Assembly (NCBI RefSeq): GCF_026659735.1
Contig: NZ_JANSKK010000001.1
Coordinates: 1 to 64,000 of the forward strand
Reading direction: 5' to 3'
From: Staphylococcus pettenkoferi
Lineage (GTDB): Bacteria; Bacillota; Bacilli; Staphylococcales; Staphylococcaceae
DNA length: 64,000 nucleotides
The position numbers and the translations under genes were made by a program. Positions 51,561 through 60,820 of the stretch are shown here, piece after piece. The notes below the pieces were generated by a model, which worked only from the letters and a program-made list of their open reading frames with translations, was not told the origin of the DNA and did not search any database. Positions within the stretch are counted from its first letter, which is position 1, and each line of letters opens with the position of its first letter.

Positions 51561-52670
51561 ATGACTTTAGAAGAAATGATTACTCCTATAAAAACTATGA
51601 CTTCAAAGGTTGCAAAGATGAGTCCTGATAGATCTAAGATTACTAGCGTCGGACGCAATTTGGCCACTGATTATAAAATGGCTGATAAAGATAATCCAAT
51701 CAAACAATTCAGTGAACAACTTGAGGATTATCGTTCCTACCTATATGGTGGAAAGAAGTATAAAGATGTAGTCAAATCATTACTAGAATTAAAGAATGCC
51801 TGCTTAGCTTCATATATTGTAGGTGATGGCAGCATAAGAAAAGGTAATAAAATTCTTTCTAGTGCAAAATCGATTGATAAATTAGGTAAAAAGCGTACTC
51901 GTTTACTCAATGCAATATTGAAGACAAATATAGAAAACATTGAAGGAAGAAAGATTATCAAAGCAGTCAAATTCATGTTTGAAGATAAACCTAATATGAA
52001 AATGTCAAAGAAATTTAAATCTGCTTTGAAAATGACTCGAAATTATAATGATAAAGAATTTAAGAGGATTTATGAAACGGCTAAGCCTAAAAAATCAATA
52101 AAAAAAGCGTGGGTAGATAAATTCAATGAATTGAAGAATGAAGCATCATTTAAAAATTTGAAGAAAAAATTTAATGTTAAAAACCTAAAGGATTTATCAC
52201 TAAAAAAATGGGAGGATTTTAAAGGAAGTAATTGGTTAGGTAAATCTTCTAAATTAATGAAAGTTGGCTCTAAAGCTTTAGCTCCAGTAGGAACTGTGAT
52301 GGCAATAGGCAATAACTTTTTGAGTAAAAAATCATTACAGAGAAAAATTGTTGATACATCTGTAGATCTCGGTGCGATGGGTGCCAGCAGTGCAACTGGA
52401 TTTATGGTAGGTGCTGCTATTGGCGGTCCTGTTGGAGCAGCTGCTGGAGGAGTAGTGGGGGCGCTTACAGGATTTATGTTGGATCAGAAAAATAGTAATG
52501 GAAAAAGTATTACCGATTATGCGAAAGAAAAAGCTAATAAGGCGGTAAATAAGTTTAAACATAAAGCAACAGAAACTACTCATAAAGTTGCCCATACATT
52601 AAATAAGACAAAAGAAAAGATTTCTAACGCTGCACATGCTTTTGGGCATACTTTAAGTAAAGTATTTTAA
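51561..52670 (+). CDS. Putative T7SS membrane-active toxin (glycine-zipper)
   Basis: A 369-residue basic protein with no signal peptide. The N-terminal ~170 residues are helical and lysine-rich. A glycine-zipper hydrophobic region (about 268-310) includes ATGFMVGAAIGGPVGAAAGG and is a likely membrane insertion segment. The tail (about 320-369) has amphipathic His/Lys helices ending NAAHAFGHTLSKVF. This composition is like T7SS membrane-depolarising toxins such as TspA, but no classical LXG motif is seen. Start ATG 51561 is one base after esxA. Three membrane-protein genes follow with decayed copies of its own tail, which supports a toxin-immunity role. Not a recognised family. Confidence 0.6.
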   Translation: MTLEEMITPIKTMTSKVAKMSPDRSKITSVGRNLATDYKMADKDNPIKQFSEQLEDYRSYLYGGKKYKDVVKSLLELKNACLASYIVGDGSIRKGNKILSSAKSIDKLGKKRTRLLNAILKTNIENIEGRKIIKAVKFMFEDKPNMKMSKKFKSALKMTRNYNDKEFKRIYETAKPKKSIKKAWVDKFNELKNEASFKNLKKKFNVKNLKDLSLKKWEDFKGSNWLGKSSKLMKVGSKALAPVGTVMAIGNNFLSKKSLQRKIVDTSVDLGAMGASSATGFMVGAAIGGPVGAAAGGVVGALTGFMLDQKNSNGKSITDYAKEKANKAVNKFKHKATETTHKVAHTLNKTKEKISNAAHAFGHTLSKVF

Positions 52671-52694
52671 TAATAATAGAAAAGAAGTGTAAAC

Positions 52695-53324
52695 ATGAAT
52701 TCTTATACTCAATTACGTCAACCTATTGCACAAATTTTTTCAATATTTAGCTTTATATGTATAATATTTAGTTTCTTTGGAGAAGATTATAAGGAAGTAT
52801 TAAATGCGTACCCTAATTATTTATTGGTATCTACTTTTATTGAAGTATTATTCGTCGTAGTGCCATTTATAGGCTTATTATTTAAGCCTTCTTATAATAA
52901 TAAAAATATATGGAGAATATATTTTATTATTACAGTTATTGATACTTACTTAATATTATTTTCATTTTTTAACTTATATTTTTTGATTGGGATTCATCTA
53001 AATAGAGACTTATTCCTTTATTGGATAATAGGAATAATCTCTATGCTAACTAGTTTTTTACTAGATACAATTGCTAATATTATTTTAATGAATGTTAAAA
53101 GTTTAAAACATCATTTAATTGGTCTTCTATTTAGACTACTAGGAGCTTTTATTTATATTATTTATATTATTCTTTACTTTATAGTTCCTCATGATATTTA
53201 TAATAGAAATACATTTATCGAGTTAATATTTCTGACAATTGGAGTTCACATAATAGTAGTATATTTATTTATCATGTATGGAGATTATACTTATTCACTT
53301 GAGAAGGGTGAGGTACCTGAATAA
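52695..53324 (+). CDS. Six-helix membrane protein, probable immunity protein 1
   Basis: A 209-residue protein with six hydrophobic helices, starting MNSYTQLRQPIAQIF. Helix 4 and 5 blocks SFLLDTIANIILMNVKSLKHH and IYIIYIILYFIVPH are shared with copies 2 and 3. The end is cytoplasmic and acidic (YSLEKGEVPE). ATG 52695 follows AGAAAAGAAGTG. It lies 24 bp after the glycine-zipper toxin gene and is very AT-rich. It is not DUF443. Immunity against the upstream toxin is inferred from position and membrane nature. Confidence 0.6.
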   Translation: MNSYTQLRQPIAQIFSIFSFICIIFSFFGEDYKEVLNAYPNYLLVSTFIEVLFVVVPFIGLLFKPSYNNKNIWRIYFIITVIDTYLILFSFFNLYFLIGIHLNRDLFLYWIIGIISMLTSFLLDTIANIILMNVKSLKHHLIGLLFRLLGAFIYIIYIILYFIVPHDIYNRNTFIELIFLTIGVHIIVVYLFIMYGDYTYSLEKGEVPE

Positions 53325-53338
53325 GAAGTACTCTTACA

Positions 53339-53422
53339 GTTGCTCATACTATATAAACGACTAAAGAAGACGTTTCACATGCCGCTCAACACTTTGGCCG
53401 TACTTTAGGTAAACTATTTTAA
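53339..53422 (+). pseudogene. Decayed toxin-tail remnant 1
   Basis: The frame reads VAHTI, an in-frame TAA, then TTKEDVSHAAQHFGRTLGKLF and a stop. It aligns with the last 28 residues of the upstream toxin (VAHTLNKTKEKISNAAHAFGHTLSKVF) at most positions. It lies 14 bp after immunity copy 1 and 24 bp before copy 2. Confidence 0.8.
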
Positions 53423-53446
53423 ATATATTAGAAAAGAAGTGTAAAT

Positions 53447-54076
53447 ATGAATTCCTATACTCAATTACGACAACCAGTTCCACAAATATTAGGATTTTTT
53501 AGTTTATTAGCGATAAGTTTTTGTTTTGTTTCTTTAGAAAAAAGCGGATTAATATTTAAAATACCATTAGGTTTATCGATAACTACAATAATTGAAATAT
53601 TTTTTATATTTTCATCGATTATAGGTTTATTATATAAGCCACACTATAAAAATACTGCAATGTGGAGATGTTATCTTATTATAACTGTGATAAACAGCTA
53701 CATCATGTTATATGCAGTATTTAATATGTACTTTTTAGCAGCTCTATACTATAAAATAGATTTACAATTTTATTGGGGGGGAGGTATAGTCGGTATGACT
53801 TCGAGTTTTATATTAGATACTATTGCTAATATTATTTTAATTAATGTCACAAGTTTTAAACATCATATGGTAAGTCTATTATTTCGATTTTTGGGAGCTT
53901 CTGTTTATATAGTCTATATTATTCTTTACTTTATAGTTCCTCATAATATAGATAATAGAAATGACTTTATACATTTAATATTCCTTACACTTGCTATACA
54001 TGTAATAGTAGTCTATTTGTTCTTTATGTATGGCGATTATACTTACTCGCTTGAAAAAGGAGAGGTGCCAGAATAA
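53447..54076 (+). CDS. Six-helix membrane protein, probable immunity protein 2
   Basis: A 209-residue paralog of copy 1, beginning MNSYTQLRQPVPQILGFF. The last third is almost identical to copy 1 (LYFIVPH, VYLFFMYGDYTYSLEKGEVPE), whereas the first ~60 residues after the start differ. That pattern of conserved ends and variable interior suggests selection for new specificity. ATG 53447 has the same AGAAAAGAAGTG site as copy 1. Preceded by toxin-tail remnant 1. Probably immunity to a variant toxin. Confidence 0.6.
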   Translation: MNSYTQLRQPVPQILGFFSLLAISFCFVSLEKSGLIFKIPLGLSITTIIEIFFIFSSIIGLLYKPHYKNTAMWRCYLIITVINSYIMLYAVFNMYFLAALYYKIDLQFYWGGGIVGMTSSFILDTIANIILINVTSFKHHMVSLLFRFLGASVYIVYIILYFIVPHNIDNRNDFIHLIFLTLAIHVIVVYLFFMYGDYTYSLEKGEVPE

Positions 54077-54090
54077 GAAGGACCCTTAAA

Positions 54091-54165
54091 GTTGCTCTTA
54101 CAATATATGAGACCAGAGAAAAGGGTTTACATGCATTTGGAAATTATTTTGGGAAAATATTTTAA
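54091..54165 (+). pseudogene. Decayed toxin-tail remnant 2
   Basis: 24 codons read VALTIYETREKGLHAFGNYF and GKIF before a stop. The alignment to the toxin C-terminus (VAHTL...HAFGHTLSKVF) has one short gap. No start codon or ribosome site is present. It sits 14 bp after immunity copy 2 and 26 bp before copy 3, as remnant 1 does. Confidence 0.7.
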
Positions 54166-54191
54166 TATTACTAATAAGAAAGAGGATATAA

Positions 54192-54833
54192 ATGAAATCT
54201 TATACTCAATTACGACAACCAGTTCCGCAGATTCTTGCTCTTGTTAGTCTTTGTTTTCTAGTAGTTGATTATTTAAGTGCTAAATATAACGGCGTATTAA
54301 TGAATATACCAGTATATATTTTAGGTATGTGCTTGATTAATTTATTAGTCATTCTGATCTCTTTTTTGTGTATTTTTATCAAACCGCATTATAGTAATAC
54401 ATTTATGTGGAGAAATTTTTTTATTATAACAGTATTAGATAGTTACATGATTTTGTATGCTATTTTCAATCTCTATTTTATTGTAGCAATTCGCTATCAT
54501 ATCGACATAATTAATTATTGGGTTATTGGTATTAGTAGTATGACTTTAAGTTTTGTGTTAGACACTATTGCTAATATAATTGCAATTAATGTAACAAGTT
54601 TTAAAAATCATATGATAGGACTATTATTTAGGTTTTTGGGTGCGTTCGTTTATATAGTATATGTTATTCTATATTTTATTGTTCTCCATTATATAGAGAA
54701 TCGAAATGCATTTATACACCTAATTTTCTTTACTTTAGGTTTTCATGCGATAGTTACTTACAGCTTTATAATATATGGTGGATATACGTATGATATAGAA
54801 CAAGGAGAGGAACCTACAGAAAGAAGACTTTAA
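54192..54833 (+). CDS. Six-helix membrane protein, probable immunity protein 3
   Basis: A 213-residue paralog, MKSYTQLRQPVPQILALVSL, with the same six-helix plan and the block VLDTIANIIAINVTSFKNHM. Its C-terminus departs from copies 1 and 2 (IYGGYTYDIEQGEEPTERRL). ATG 54192 follows AGAAAGAGG. A possible third tail remnant (QQLINIF and stop, ending 54863) lies after it, but it is too short to be certain. It is the last of the array before the DUF5085 genes. Confidence 0.6.
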   Translation: MKSYTQLRQPVPQILALVSLCFLVVDYLSAKYNGVLMNIPVYILGMCLINLLVILISFLCIFIKPHYSNTFMWRNFFIITVLDSYMILYAIFNLYFIVAIRYHIDIINYWVIGISSMTLSFVLDTIANIIAINVTSFKNHMIGLLFRFLGAFVYIVYVILYFIVLHYIENRNAFIHLIFFTLGFHAIVTYSFIIYGGYTYDIEQGEEPTERRL

Positions 54834-54903
54834 TTATAACCAACAATTGATAAATATATTTTAATACAAGTGCTTTTATAAAATTTTCAAGAGGTGAAAC
54901 ATC

Positions 54904-55353
54904 ATGGAATTGGACATCTTATTAGTGCCATATTGTGCCAAAGTGGAAATTGTCACGAAAGAGAAAGAATGGTACGACGAATTAATTAGTATTAAAGAAT
55001 TCTTTATAAGTGAAGATGTATACATTATGGGACCGGTTATTTTTACAAAGGAGGTAGTGGGACTTGAAGGTGTGAAATACGTTGTTTATATACCGCTTAA
55101 TGCACCGATTGAACCTATACCTGAACTAAGCATTGAATATCATCCTTTACTGGAAGTTTATCCTACTTTATCACATAAATGTTTAGATGATGAGGATATT
55201 GAAGCGGTGTATCAATCGATAGAGGAGTATGCATTAACTAACGATATACAATTAGCTGAAAGAGACTATTACCATGTAATTCTAGAGTATGCTGGTGGAC
55301 TCGTCTTTGAAATTCATGCTGAAATTGACGTTGATGGGGTTGAAGGAGCATGA
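54904..55353 (+). CDS. DUF5085-like T7SS accessory protein 1
   Basis: A 149-residue soluble, acidic protein of a family seen in staphylococcal T7SS loci (DUF5085-like; S. aureus EsaE may belong here, as I recall). Strands such as YVVYIPLNAPIEPIPELSIEYHP and VILEYAGGLVFEIHAEIDVDG suggest an alpha/beta fold. ATG 54904 follows AGAGGTG. The next gene starts inside its last codon (ATGA overlap). It may be a chaperone or adaptor for the effectors of this island; this is inference from context. Confidence 0.6.
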   Translation: MELDILLVPYCAKVEIVTKEKEWYDELISIKEFFISEDVYIMGPVIFTKEVVGLEGVKYVVYIPLNAPIEPIPELSIEYHPLLEVYPTLSHKCLDDEDIEAVYQSIEEYALTNDIQLAERDYYHVILEYAGGLVFEIHAEIDVDGVEGA

Positions 55354-55802
55354 ATGAATATGGGCTAAGTGAAATAAGATTAAAAAATGTGGCATACCAA
55401 TCATATATCGATATTCCAATCAGTCAAATAGAAGACTATTTAGTGAAATTTGTGGAAGCATGTCGCGAAGAAGATGCGCAGATTGATAATAAACTTATTA
55501 TGGCTATCACTCAACTTACTTTAGATCGTCATATTAATGTTACTTTCTATGCAGCAATTAACCGTGCAATTCTGCCGACTCCTGAACTCAATTTCAGAAG
55601 TTATCTAGTCATCGAAGATATGATTCAAGGTCGGATGAGAAGTAAGCAGTTTGAATTAGAAGAACAACAGCTTATCGATGATTTTAATGATTTTTGTAAG
55701 GAATATGATTATCAAATTGTTTCACCTTATTATCATATCTTTCAAATAGAGAAAAACGATGCATGGATTGATGTGAAAGCTAAAGTAATGGAGTTGGACT
55801 AA
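55350..55802 (+). CDS. DUF5085-like T7SS accessory protein 2
   Basis: A 150-residue paralog of the preceding protein with a similar layout, including the proline turn RAILPTPELNFRSYLVIEDM and the closing YYHIFQIEKNDAWIDVKAKV. It overlaps the preceding gene by 4 bp and the next begins 2 bp after its stop, so it is part of one tight operon. The two may form a heterodimer. No enzymatic motif is visible. Confidence 0.6.
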   Translation: MNEYGLSEIRLKNVAYQSYIDIPISQIEDYLVKFVEACREEDAQIDNKLIMAITQLTLDRHINVTFYAAINRAILPTPELNFRSYLVIEDMIQGRMRSKQFELEEQQLIDDFNDFCKEYDYQIVSPYYHIFQIEKNDAWIDVKAKVMELD

Positions 55803-55804
55803 AA

Positions 55805-56407
55805 ATGTTAGTGATAATATTACTTATTGTCGTTTTTGGGTACTGCTATTTATTAGATTTCAATGCTGTCCTTATTAAGGAGAGAAATATTTTATTTCCA
55901 ATCATTTCTAGTTCGATAATAATTGGAATAATATTCTTTGTAATGTTTAAGGCTCATAACTTAAATTCCAATTCTTTAGAAAATATTATTCTAATTAGTG
56001 GCATAGGTTTCGTCATGTATATGTGGTTAGCGATTCGTAGTTTTAGTAAAAGACCGCGTTATATAAAGATGGAGAAACTCATGAGTAGTAAATGGCAAGA
56101 TAAAGAGAATGAAGAACAACTTGAGATAATTTCTGTAAAAGTGGTGACCGGAAATACGAGAGGGCTTTTGTGTATGATGATGGCTGCTGTATGTTTAATG
56201 GTGTTCGAATACAATATGACAGTTGGAGAAGCATACGAAGTTATTGATTTTCTTTCTGTATGTTACTTTTTTACTGTCATTGCGATAGTTGTATATATCA
56301 TTATTGATATTGTTCAATACATCCGTTATAACATCTTCGGCATGTATACACTTCGTCCTTTAACAATCTTGCTTGCTTTTATTCTTCTGCATATCGCAGC
56401 GGCTTAA
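55805..56407 (+). CDS. Uncharacterised membrane protein in T7SS operon
   Basis: A 200-residue protein with about six hydrophobic helices. An interior cytoplasmic stretch (about residues 75-112, RPRYIKMEKLMSSKWQDKE) splits them into two groups of three. ATG 55805 starts 2 bp after the DUF5085-like gene. Not recognised as DUF443, DUF1672 or the six-helix family of this island. Position between DUF5085 and small helical proteins suggests a T7SS accessory or immunity function. Confidence 0.6.
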   Translation: MLVIILLIVVFGYCYLLDFNAVLIKERNILFPIISSSIIIGIIFFVMFKAHNLNSNSLENIILISGIGFVMYMWLAIRSFSKRPRYIKMEKLMSSKWQDKENEEQLEIISVKVVTGNTRGLLCMMMAAVCLMVFEYNMTVGEAYEVIDFLSVCYFFTVIAIVVYIIIDIVQYIRYNIFGMYTLRPLTILLAFILLHIAAA

Positions 56408-56426
56408 CTTAAAGGTAGGGATAGTT

Positions 56427-56765
56427 ATGGATGAACAATTAATTCAAAAGCGACTTCAACTTGAAGAAAGTTATGACCAGGAAGTTCAGAAGTGCCGAAG
56501 ACGTATGAGTATTGTTGAAGAAAAGATATTAGAAACGAGACGTTTTGTAGATCGAACAGTGGAGGATTACTTAACTGTGAGTGCTCGCAGGAATTATAGT
56601 CAAAGTTCAGATAATAAAGCATTTTACCACATTGAAAGCTTTAAAGATCAAGAAATAAAGCGGCTTGAACATACTAAGCTTGAAATTGAGAATGAAATTA
56701 AGGAATTGAGGAAATCCTATAGAAGAGAAGAAGAAAGATTAGATAAGGAGTTTCGTTATGAGTAA
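56427..56765 (+). CDS. Coiled-coil small protein, DUF3958-like
   Basis: A 112-residue highly charged protein with two long helices (about 1-45 and 68-112) separated by a short serine-rich loop (RRNYSQSSDNK). This size and pattern resemble DUF3958 and other helical partner proteins of LXG-type T7SS effectors. The frame opens at 56373 within the preceding gene, but ATG 56427 (GGTAGGGATAGTT site) is preferred. It overlaps the next gene by 8 bp. It may escort one of the island's effectors to the secretion machine. Confidence 0.55.
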   Translation: MDEQLIQKRLQLEESYDQEVQKCRRRMSIVEEKILETRRFVDRTVEDYLTVSARRNYSQSSDNKAFYHIESFKDQEIKRLEHTKLEIENEIKELRKSYRREEERLDKEFRYE

Positions 56766-57021
56766 TGTACTTTCAGAGAATATGGATGGTAGGAAAACGA
56801 TGCAGAAGCACCTCATCTCATCCACGACAGCTACTGAAATAACTGACGAAAGAGATGAATTGAAAAGTAAAATGAAGAAAGATTTAAACCAACTTATCGA
56901 TGCGCTTCAAGATCATTGTAAAAATTACGCAAACTCGTTCAATGAAGTTGCTAAAGGCGACTGGGTAGACGAAGCTCAAAAGGAAATAAGACAAATTTCT
57001 AAGCGTTTAGATAGTGTTTGA
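56758..57021 (+). CDS. WXG100-like small helical protein
   Basis: An 87-residue helical protein. The C-terminal half, HCKNYANSFNEVAKGDWVDEAQKEI, has a tryptophan turn like WXG100/DUF3130-type partners. The N-terminal half is polar and threonine-rich. ATG 56758 overlaps the coiled-coil gene and follows AAGGAG. It ends the operon. Probably the small partner of an LXG-like effector; which one is unclear, although TslA in S. aureus needs two such helpers (recalled). Confidence 0.55.
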   Translation: MSNVLSENMDGRKTMQKHLISSTTATEITDERDELKSKMKKDLNQLIDALQDHCKNYANSFNEVAKGDWVDEAQKEIRQISKRLDSV

Positions 57022-57038
57022 ATATTTCCTCCTCCCTC

Positions 57039-57093
57039 AAACCATGAAACTTAAATTCGAATGCTCGACTTCAATTTAAGTCTCATGGTTTTT
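57039..57093 (+). terminator. Terminator of the T7SS accessory operon
   Basis: AACCATGA (57039-57046) and TCATGGTT (57083-57090) enclose a second ACTTAAATT/AATTTAAGT stem; TTTTT follows. The rest of the gap to 57331 is AT-rich and holds only the iruO promoter area. Confidence 0.85.
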
Positions 57094-57327
57094 CTTCTCT
57101 GCAAAATCCATTTACTCAGCCACAACCTTCAAATTCATAAACGAAACTCTAACGTTTCTCCCTCTATATCTTTCTCTCGCTCTACATTACTTGAATCTGA
57201 ATGCGTTGTTTCATTTTAACCGCTATATCTTCCCCCCCACACACAACACCAATTTATTGATAACCTTTCTCATTTCTAGCATAATATAACTGAATCTAAG
57301 ATTAGGTCTATGTTATTGGGAGGCTAA

Positions 57328-58362
<1,035 letters not shown>

Positions 58363-58389
58363 TTTAATCTAAATCGAGGAGGGAGCGCA

Positions 58390-58791
58390 ATGATTCATCT
58401 TAAACATGAATCACCTGAGCCTCAAGCGTATTGTGAATTGCGTAAAGTGGCGGGTATGAGTACGAAATCACTGGCTGCTGCACGTAAAGGGCTGCCTAAC
58501 GCGCTGTTTACAGTAGCGCTTTATAGTGAGCAGCAACTCATTGGCCTAGGTCGTGTGATTGGCGACGGTGGCACGGCCTTGCAGGTTGTAGATATCGTTG
58601 TTCACCCTAAGTATCAGGGGCGAGGATATGGCAAGCTGGTTATGCGTGAGGTCATGCACTTTATCGACACCATTGCTGAAGCGGGTACGTATGTGAGTCT
58701 GATGGCCGACTATCCTGCTGACGAGCTCTACCGTCAGTTTGGCTTTGATTATACGGAGCCTCATTCAGCCGGTATGTTTAAGAAGTATTAG
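58390..58791 (+). CDS. GNAT-family N-acetyltransferase
   Basis: A 133-residue small acetyltransferase. Motif A is VVDIVVHPKYQGRGYGKLVMREVM, containing the R-x-x-G-x-G acetyl-CoA loop. Motif B is LYRQFGFDYTEPHSAGMFKKY. GTALQVV and the strand LFTVALY form the core sheet. ATG 58390 follows GGAGGGAG, 27 bp after the iruO-like gene, so the two may be cotranscribed. Substrate unknown. About 300 bp without recognisable features follow. Confidence 0.85.
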   Translation: MIHLKHESPEPQAYCELRKVAGMSTKSLAAARKGLPNALFTVALYSEQQLIGLGRVIGDGGTALQVVDIVVHPKYQGRGYGKLVMREVMHFIDTIAEAGTYVSLMADYPADELYRQFGFDYTEPHSAGMFKKY

Positions 58792-59086
58792 TATGTAGTT
58801 AAAATGGTATGGAATAAGTGAGTGAATTGTTTATGTAAAAACATTCCCCTTACTTTCAGTGAAACGTTCAACTGTGTAGGTAAAATATCACATGTTCGAG
58901 GGTGAACCGCTCAATTAAATATAGTAAGACCGATTCATCCTATTACTTAAAACGCCACGCTTAACAGAATAAGTGAGTCCAGCGCTTAAAATATCAACGA
59001 TTTAAAGAATAATCAGTCGTCACAAAATTTATATTATATTCGAACGTACCTCCCAGCATTAGAATTTACAATTTCCCACATTAAAC
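58792..59086. other. Intergenic stretch without recognised features
   Basis: AT-rich sequence between the acetyltransferase and the glcP terminator. No ORF with a ribosome site, hairpin with T-run or repeat match was found on either strand. Confidence 0.5.
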
Positions 59087-59127
59087 AAGGCATTTGAGAA
59101 CGCCGCGACCGACGTCTCAAATGCCTT
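59087..59127. terminator. Terminator downstream of glcP
   Basis: Perfect AAGGCATTTGAGA/TCTCAAATGCCTT arms (59087-59099 and 59115-59127). T-runs are better on the plus side, so it may act in both directions. Confidence 0.75.
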
Positions 59128-59140
59128 TTTCAATCTTATA

Positions 59141-60505
59141 TTATTTATCTTCTTCCATTTTAACATTGGCGGCAGAAGTTCTTGAACGTAAGTCGGCTTC
59201 GATTTCTTCTAAGCTACGACCACGCGTTTCTGGTAAGTATTTTACAACAAAGATAATCGCTAAAATACCAATGACCGCAAAGATTAAGAAGACTTCTTGT
59301 ACGGGTAGTACGTCTGTTAATTTAGGGAAGAATTGAGCAACGAGTAAACTACCGATAGATAGGATTAACGCTGCAACACCTGTAGCGGCGCCACGTGCGC
59401 GCATAGGGAAGAGCTCTGGTAACATTACCCATAATACAGGTCCCCAAGTGAATCCAAAGAATAAGATAAAGATCGTTAAGCAAAGGATGATAATCCATGC
59501 TGCTGAGTGTAGTCCCATCGTCCAGATCAGTACTGCCATGACGACGAGAGATGCGACCATACCGATATTTCCTGTAACGAGGAGTTTCTTACGGTCAATC
59601 TTATCAATGATAAATATCGCAACGATCGTGATGAGTACGTTTACAGTACCGATACCCACTGTACCTAGAATAGATGCAGATTCGTCGAGACCTGCTTTAC
59701 TAATGATACGTGGGGCATAGTAAATAATCGCATTGATACCGATGATTTGTTGGAATAACGCAAAGATACAGCCGATGATGATAGTTGGACGCAACCAAGG
59801 TGAGCTTAACACTTTCATCGTACTTTCAGAGACGCGACTGATTTCACGCATGTCCGCGATTTCTTTGTCGATTTCGTGTTCTGGGAATGTTAAGCGCATG
59901 ACGTCACGCGCTGCTTGTTCACTGCGGTGTTCGAGTAACCAACGTGGACTTTCAGGCATAAATGCCACTCCGATGAGTAAAATGAGTGATGGTACGACCG
60001 CTAAACCTAACATCCATCTCCAACCTTCAATTGGAGTGAAGGCGTAGTTAACGAGGTAAGATGCTAAGATACCAATCGTAATCATCAATTGGTTTAACGA
60101 ACTGAGTGAACCACGATGTTCTGTTGGCGCCATCTCGGAAAGATAAACTGGAACGATAGCAGTAGAACCACCTACCGCAAGACCGATGATAAAGCGCCCA
60201 ATAATTAATACTGAGACAGTAGGGGCTAAGGCAAGGATTAACGCACCTACGATATAAATAATCGCAATGATTGAAACAACACGGCGACGACCTAATCTAT
60301 CAGAAACTGGGCCACTGACACCAGAACCGAAGATCGCCCCGATTAACATAGCTGAAACGATAAACCCTTCCGTCCAGCTTGAGTATGGAATATCATTCTT
60401 GATGAAGAGTAAGGCACCAGAGATGACACCCATATCATAACCGTAAAGCAAACCTCCTAGGGCACCTAGGAAGAAGATGAGCTTTTTATTTATTTTAACT
60501 CCCAT
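59141..60505 (-). CDS. glcP: Glucose/H+ symporter GlcP (MFS sugar porter)
   Basis: A 454-residue 12-helix sugar porter. Family signatures are present: GGLLYGYDMGVISGALLFI at the start, DRLGRRR after helix 2, PVYLSEMAPTEHRGSL after helix 4, FMPESPRWLLEHR before the central loop, QQIIGINAIIYYAPRI in helix 7, and LPETRGRSLEEIE at the end. It closely resembles staphylococcal GlcP, a glucose-specific proton symporter, as I recall. ATG 60505 follows AGGAGG. The promoter -10 is embedded in a perfect cre, so it should be repressed by CcpA. Confidence 0.88.
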   Translation of the reverse strand: MGVKINKKLIFFLGALGGLLYGYDMGVISGALLFIKNDIPYSSWTEGFIVSAMLIGAIFGSGVSGPVSDRLGRRRVVSIIAIIYIVGALILALAPTVSVLIIGRFIIGLAVGGSTAIVPVYLSEMAPTEHRGSLSSLNQLMITIGILASYLVNYAFTPIEGWRWMLGLAVVPSLILLIGVAFMPESPRWLLEHRSEQAARDVMRLTFPEHEIDKEIADMREISRVSESTMKVLSSPWLRPTIIIGCIFALFQQIIGINAIIYYAPRIISKAGLDESASILGTVGIGTVNVLITIVAIFIIDKIDRKKLLVTGNIGMVASLVVMAVLIWTMGLHSAAWIIILCLTIFILFFGFTWGPVLWVMLPELFPMRARGAATGVAALILSIGSLLVAQFFPKLTDVLPVQEVFLIFAVIGILAIIFVVKYLPETRGRSLEEIEADLRSRTSAANVKMEEDK

Positions 60506-60537
60506 ATTATGTACCTCCTGTCAATTTAGACAAGTAA

Positions 60538-60566
60538 AGTATACGCTTTCATAAAAAAACTGTAAA
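60538..60566 (-). promoter_or_regulatory. glcP promoter with cre overlapping the -10
   Basis: On the minus strand TTTACA-N17-TATACT forms the promoter. AGTATACGCTTTCAT (60538-60552) is a perfect match to the reverse cre consensus WGNNWNCGNTTNCAW and includes the -10, so CcpA binding would block initiation. Confidence 0.8.
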
Positions 60567-60820
60567 TAATTATATGCGTTTCAGTGGCAATTTGTCGGTA
60601 ATTTATCATAATTTGTATAAACTCTATAGTAATACCAGGTTGTTTAACGACAACATTGCAAGAATTAAAATTTTGCGTACGAAAGTCGCCACATTATTTC
60701 GTCTTTAAACCTTGCATGAAACTTTCTACTCAGCGCACCTCTCATTCCGCTTTAGCGCATACCATAAAACCGCATCTAAAGCTTACTCTCTAACTCCCAA
60801 TGCACTCTATCTCCGACCAC

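Noticed and set aside
54904..54912. Tail remnant 3 after the third immunity gene (QQLINIF and stop ending 54863)
   Set aside because: Only seven residues match the toxin tail pattern, which could arise by chance in AT-rich sequence.
43574..57100. Prophage or insertion element as the carrier of the T7SS island
   Set aside because: No integrase, transposase, phage structural genes, terminal inverted repeats or attachment-site repeats were seen.
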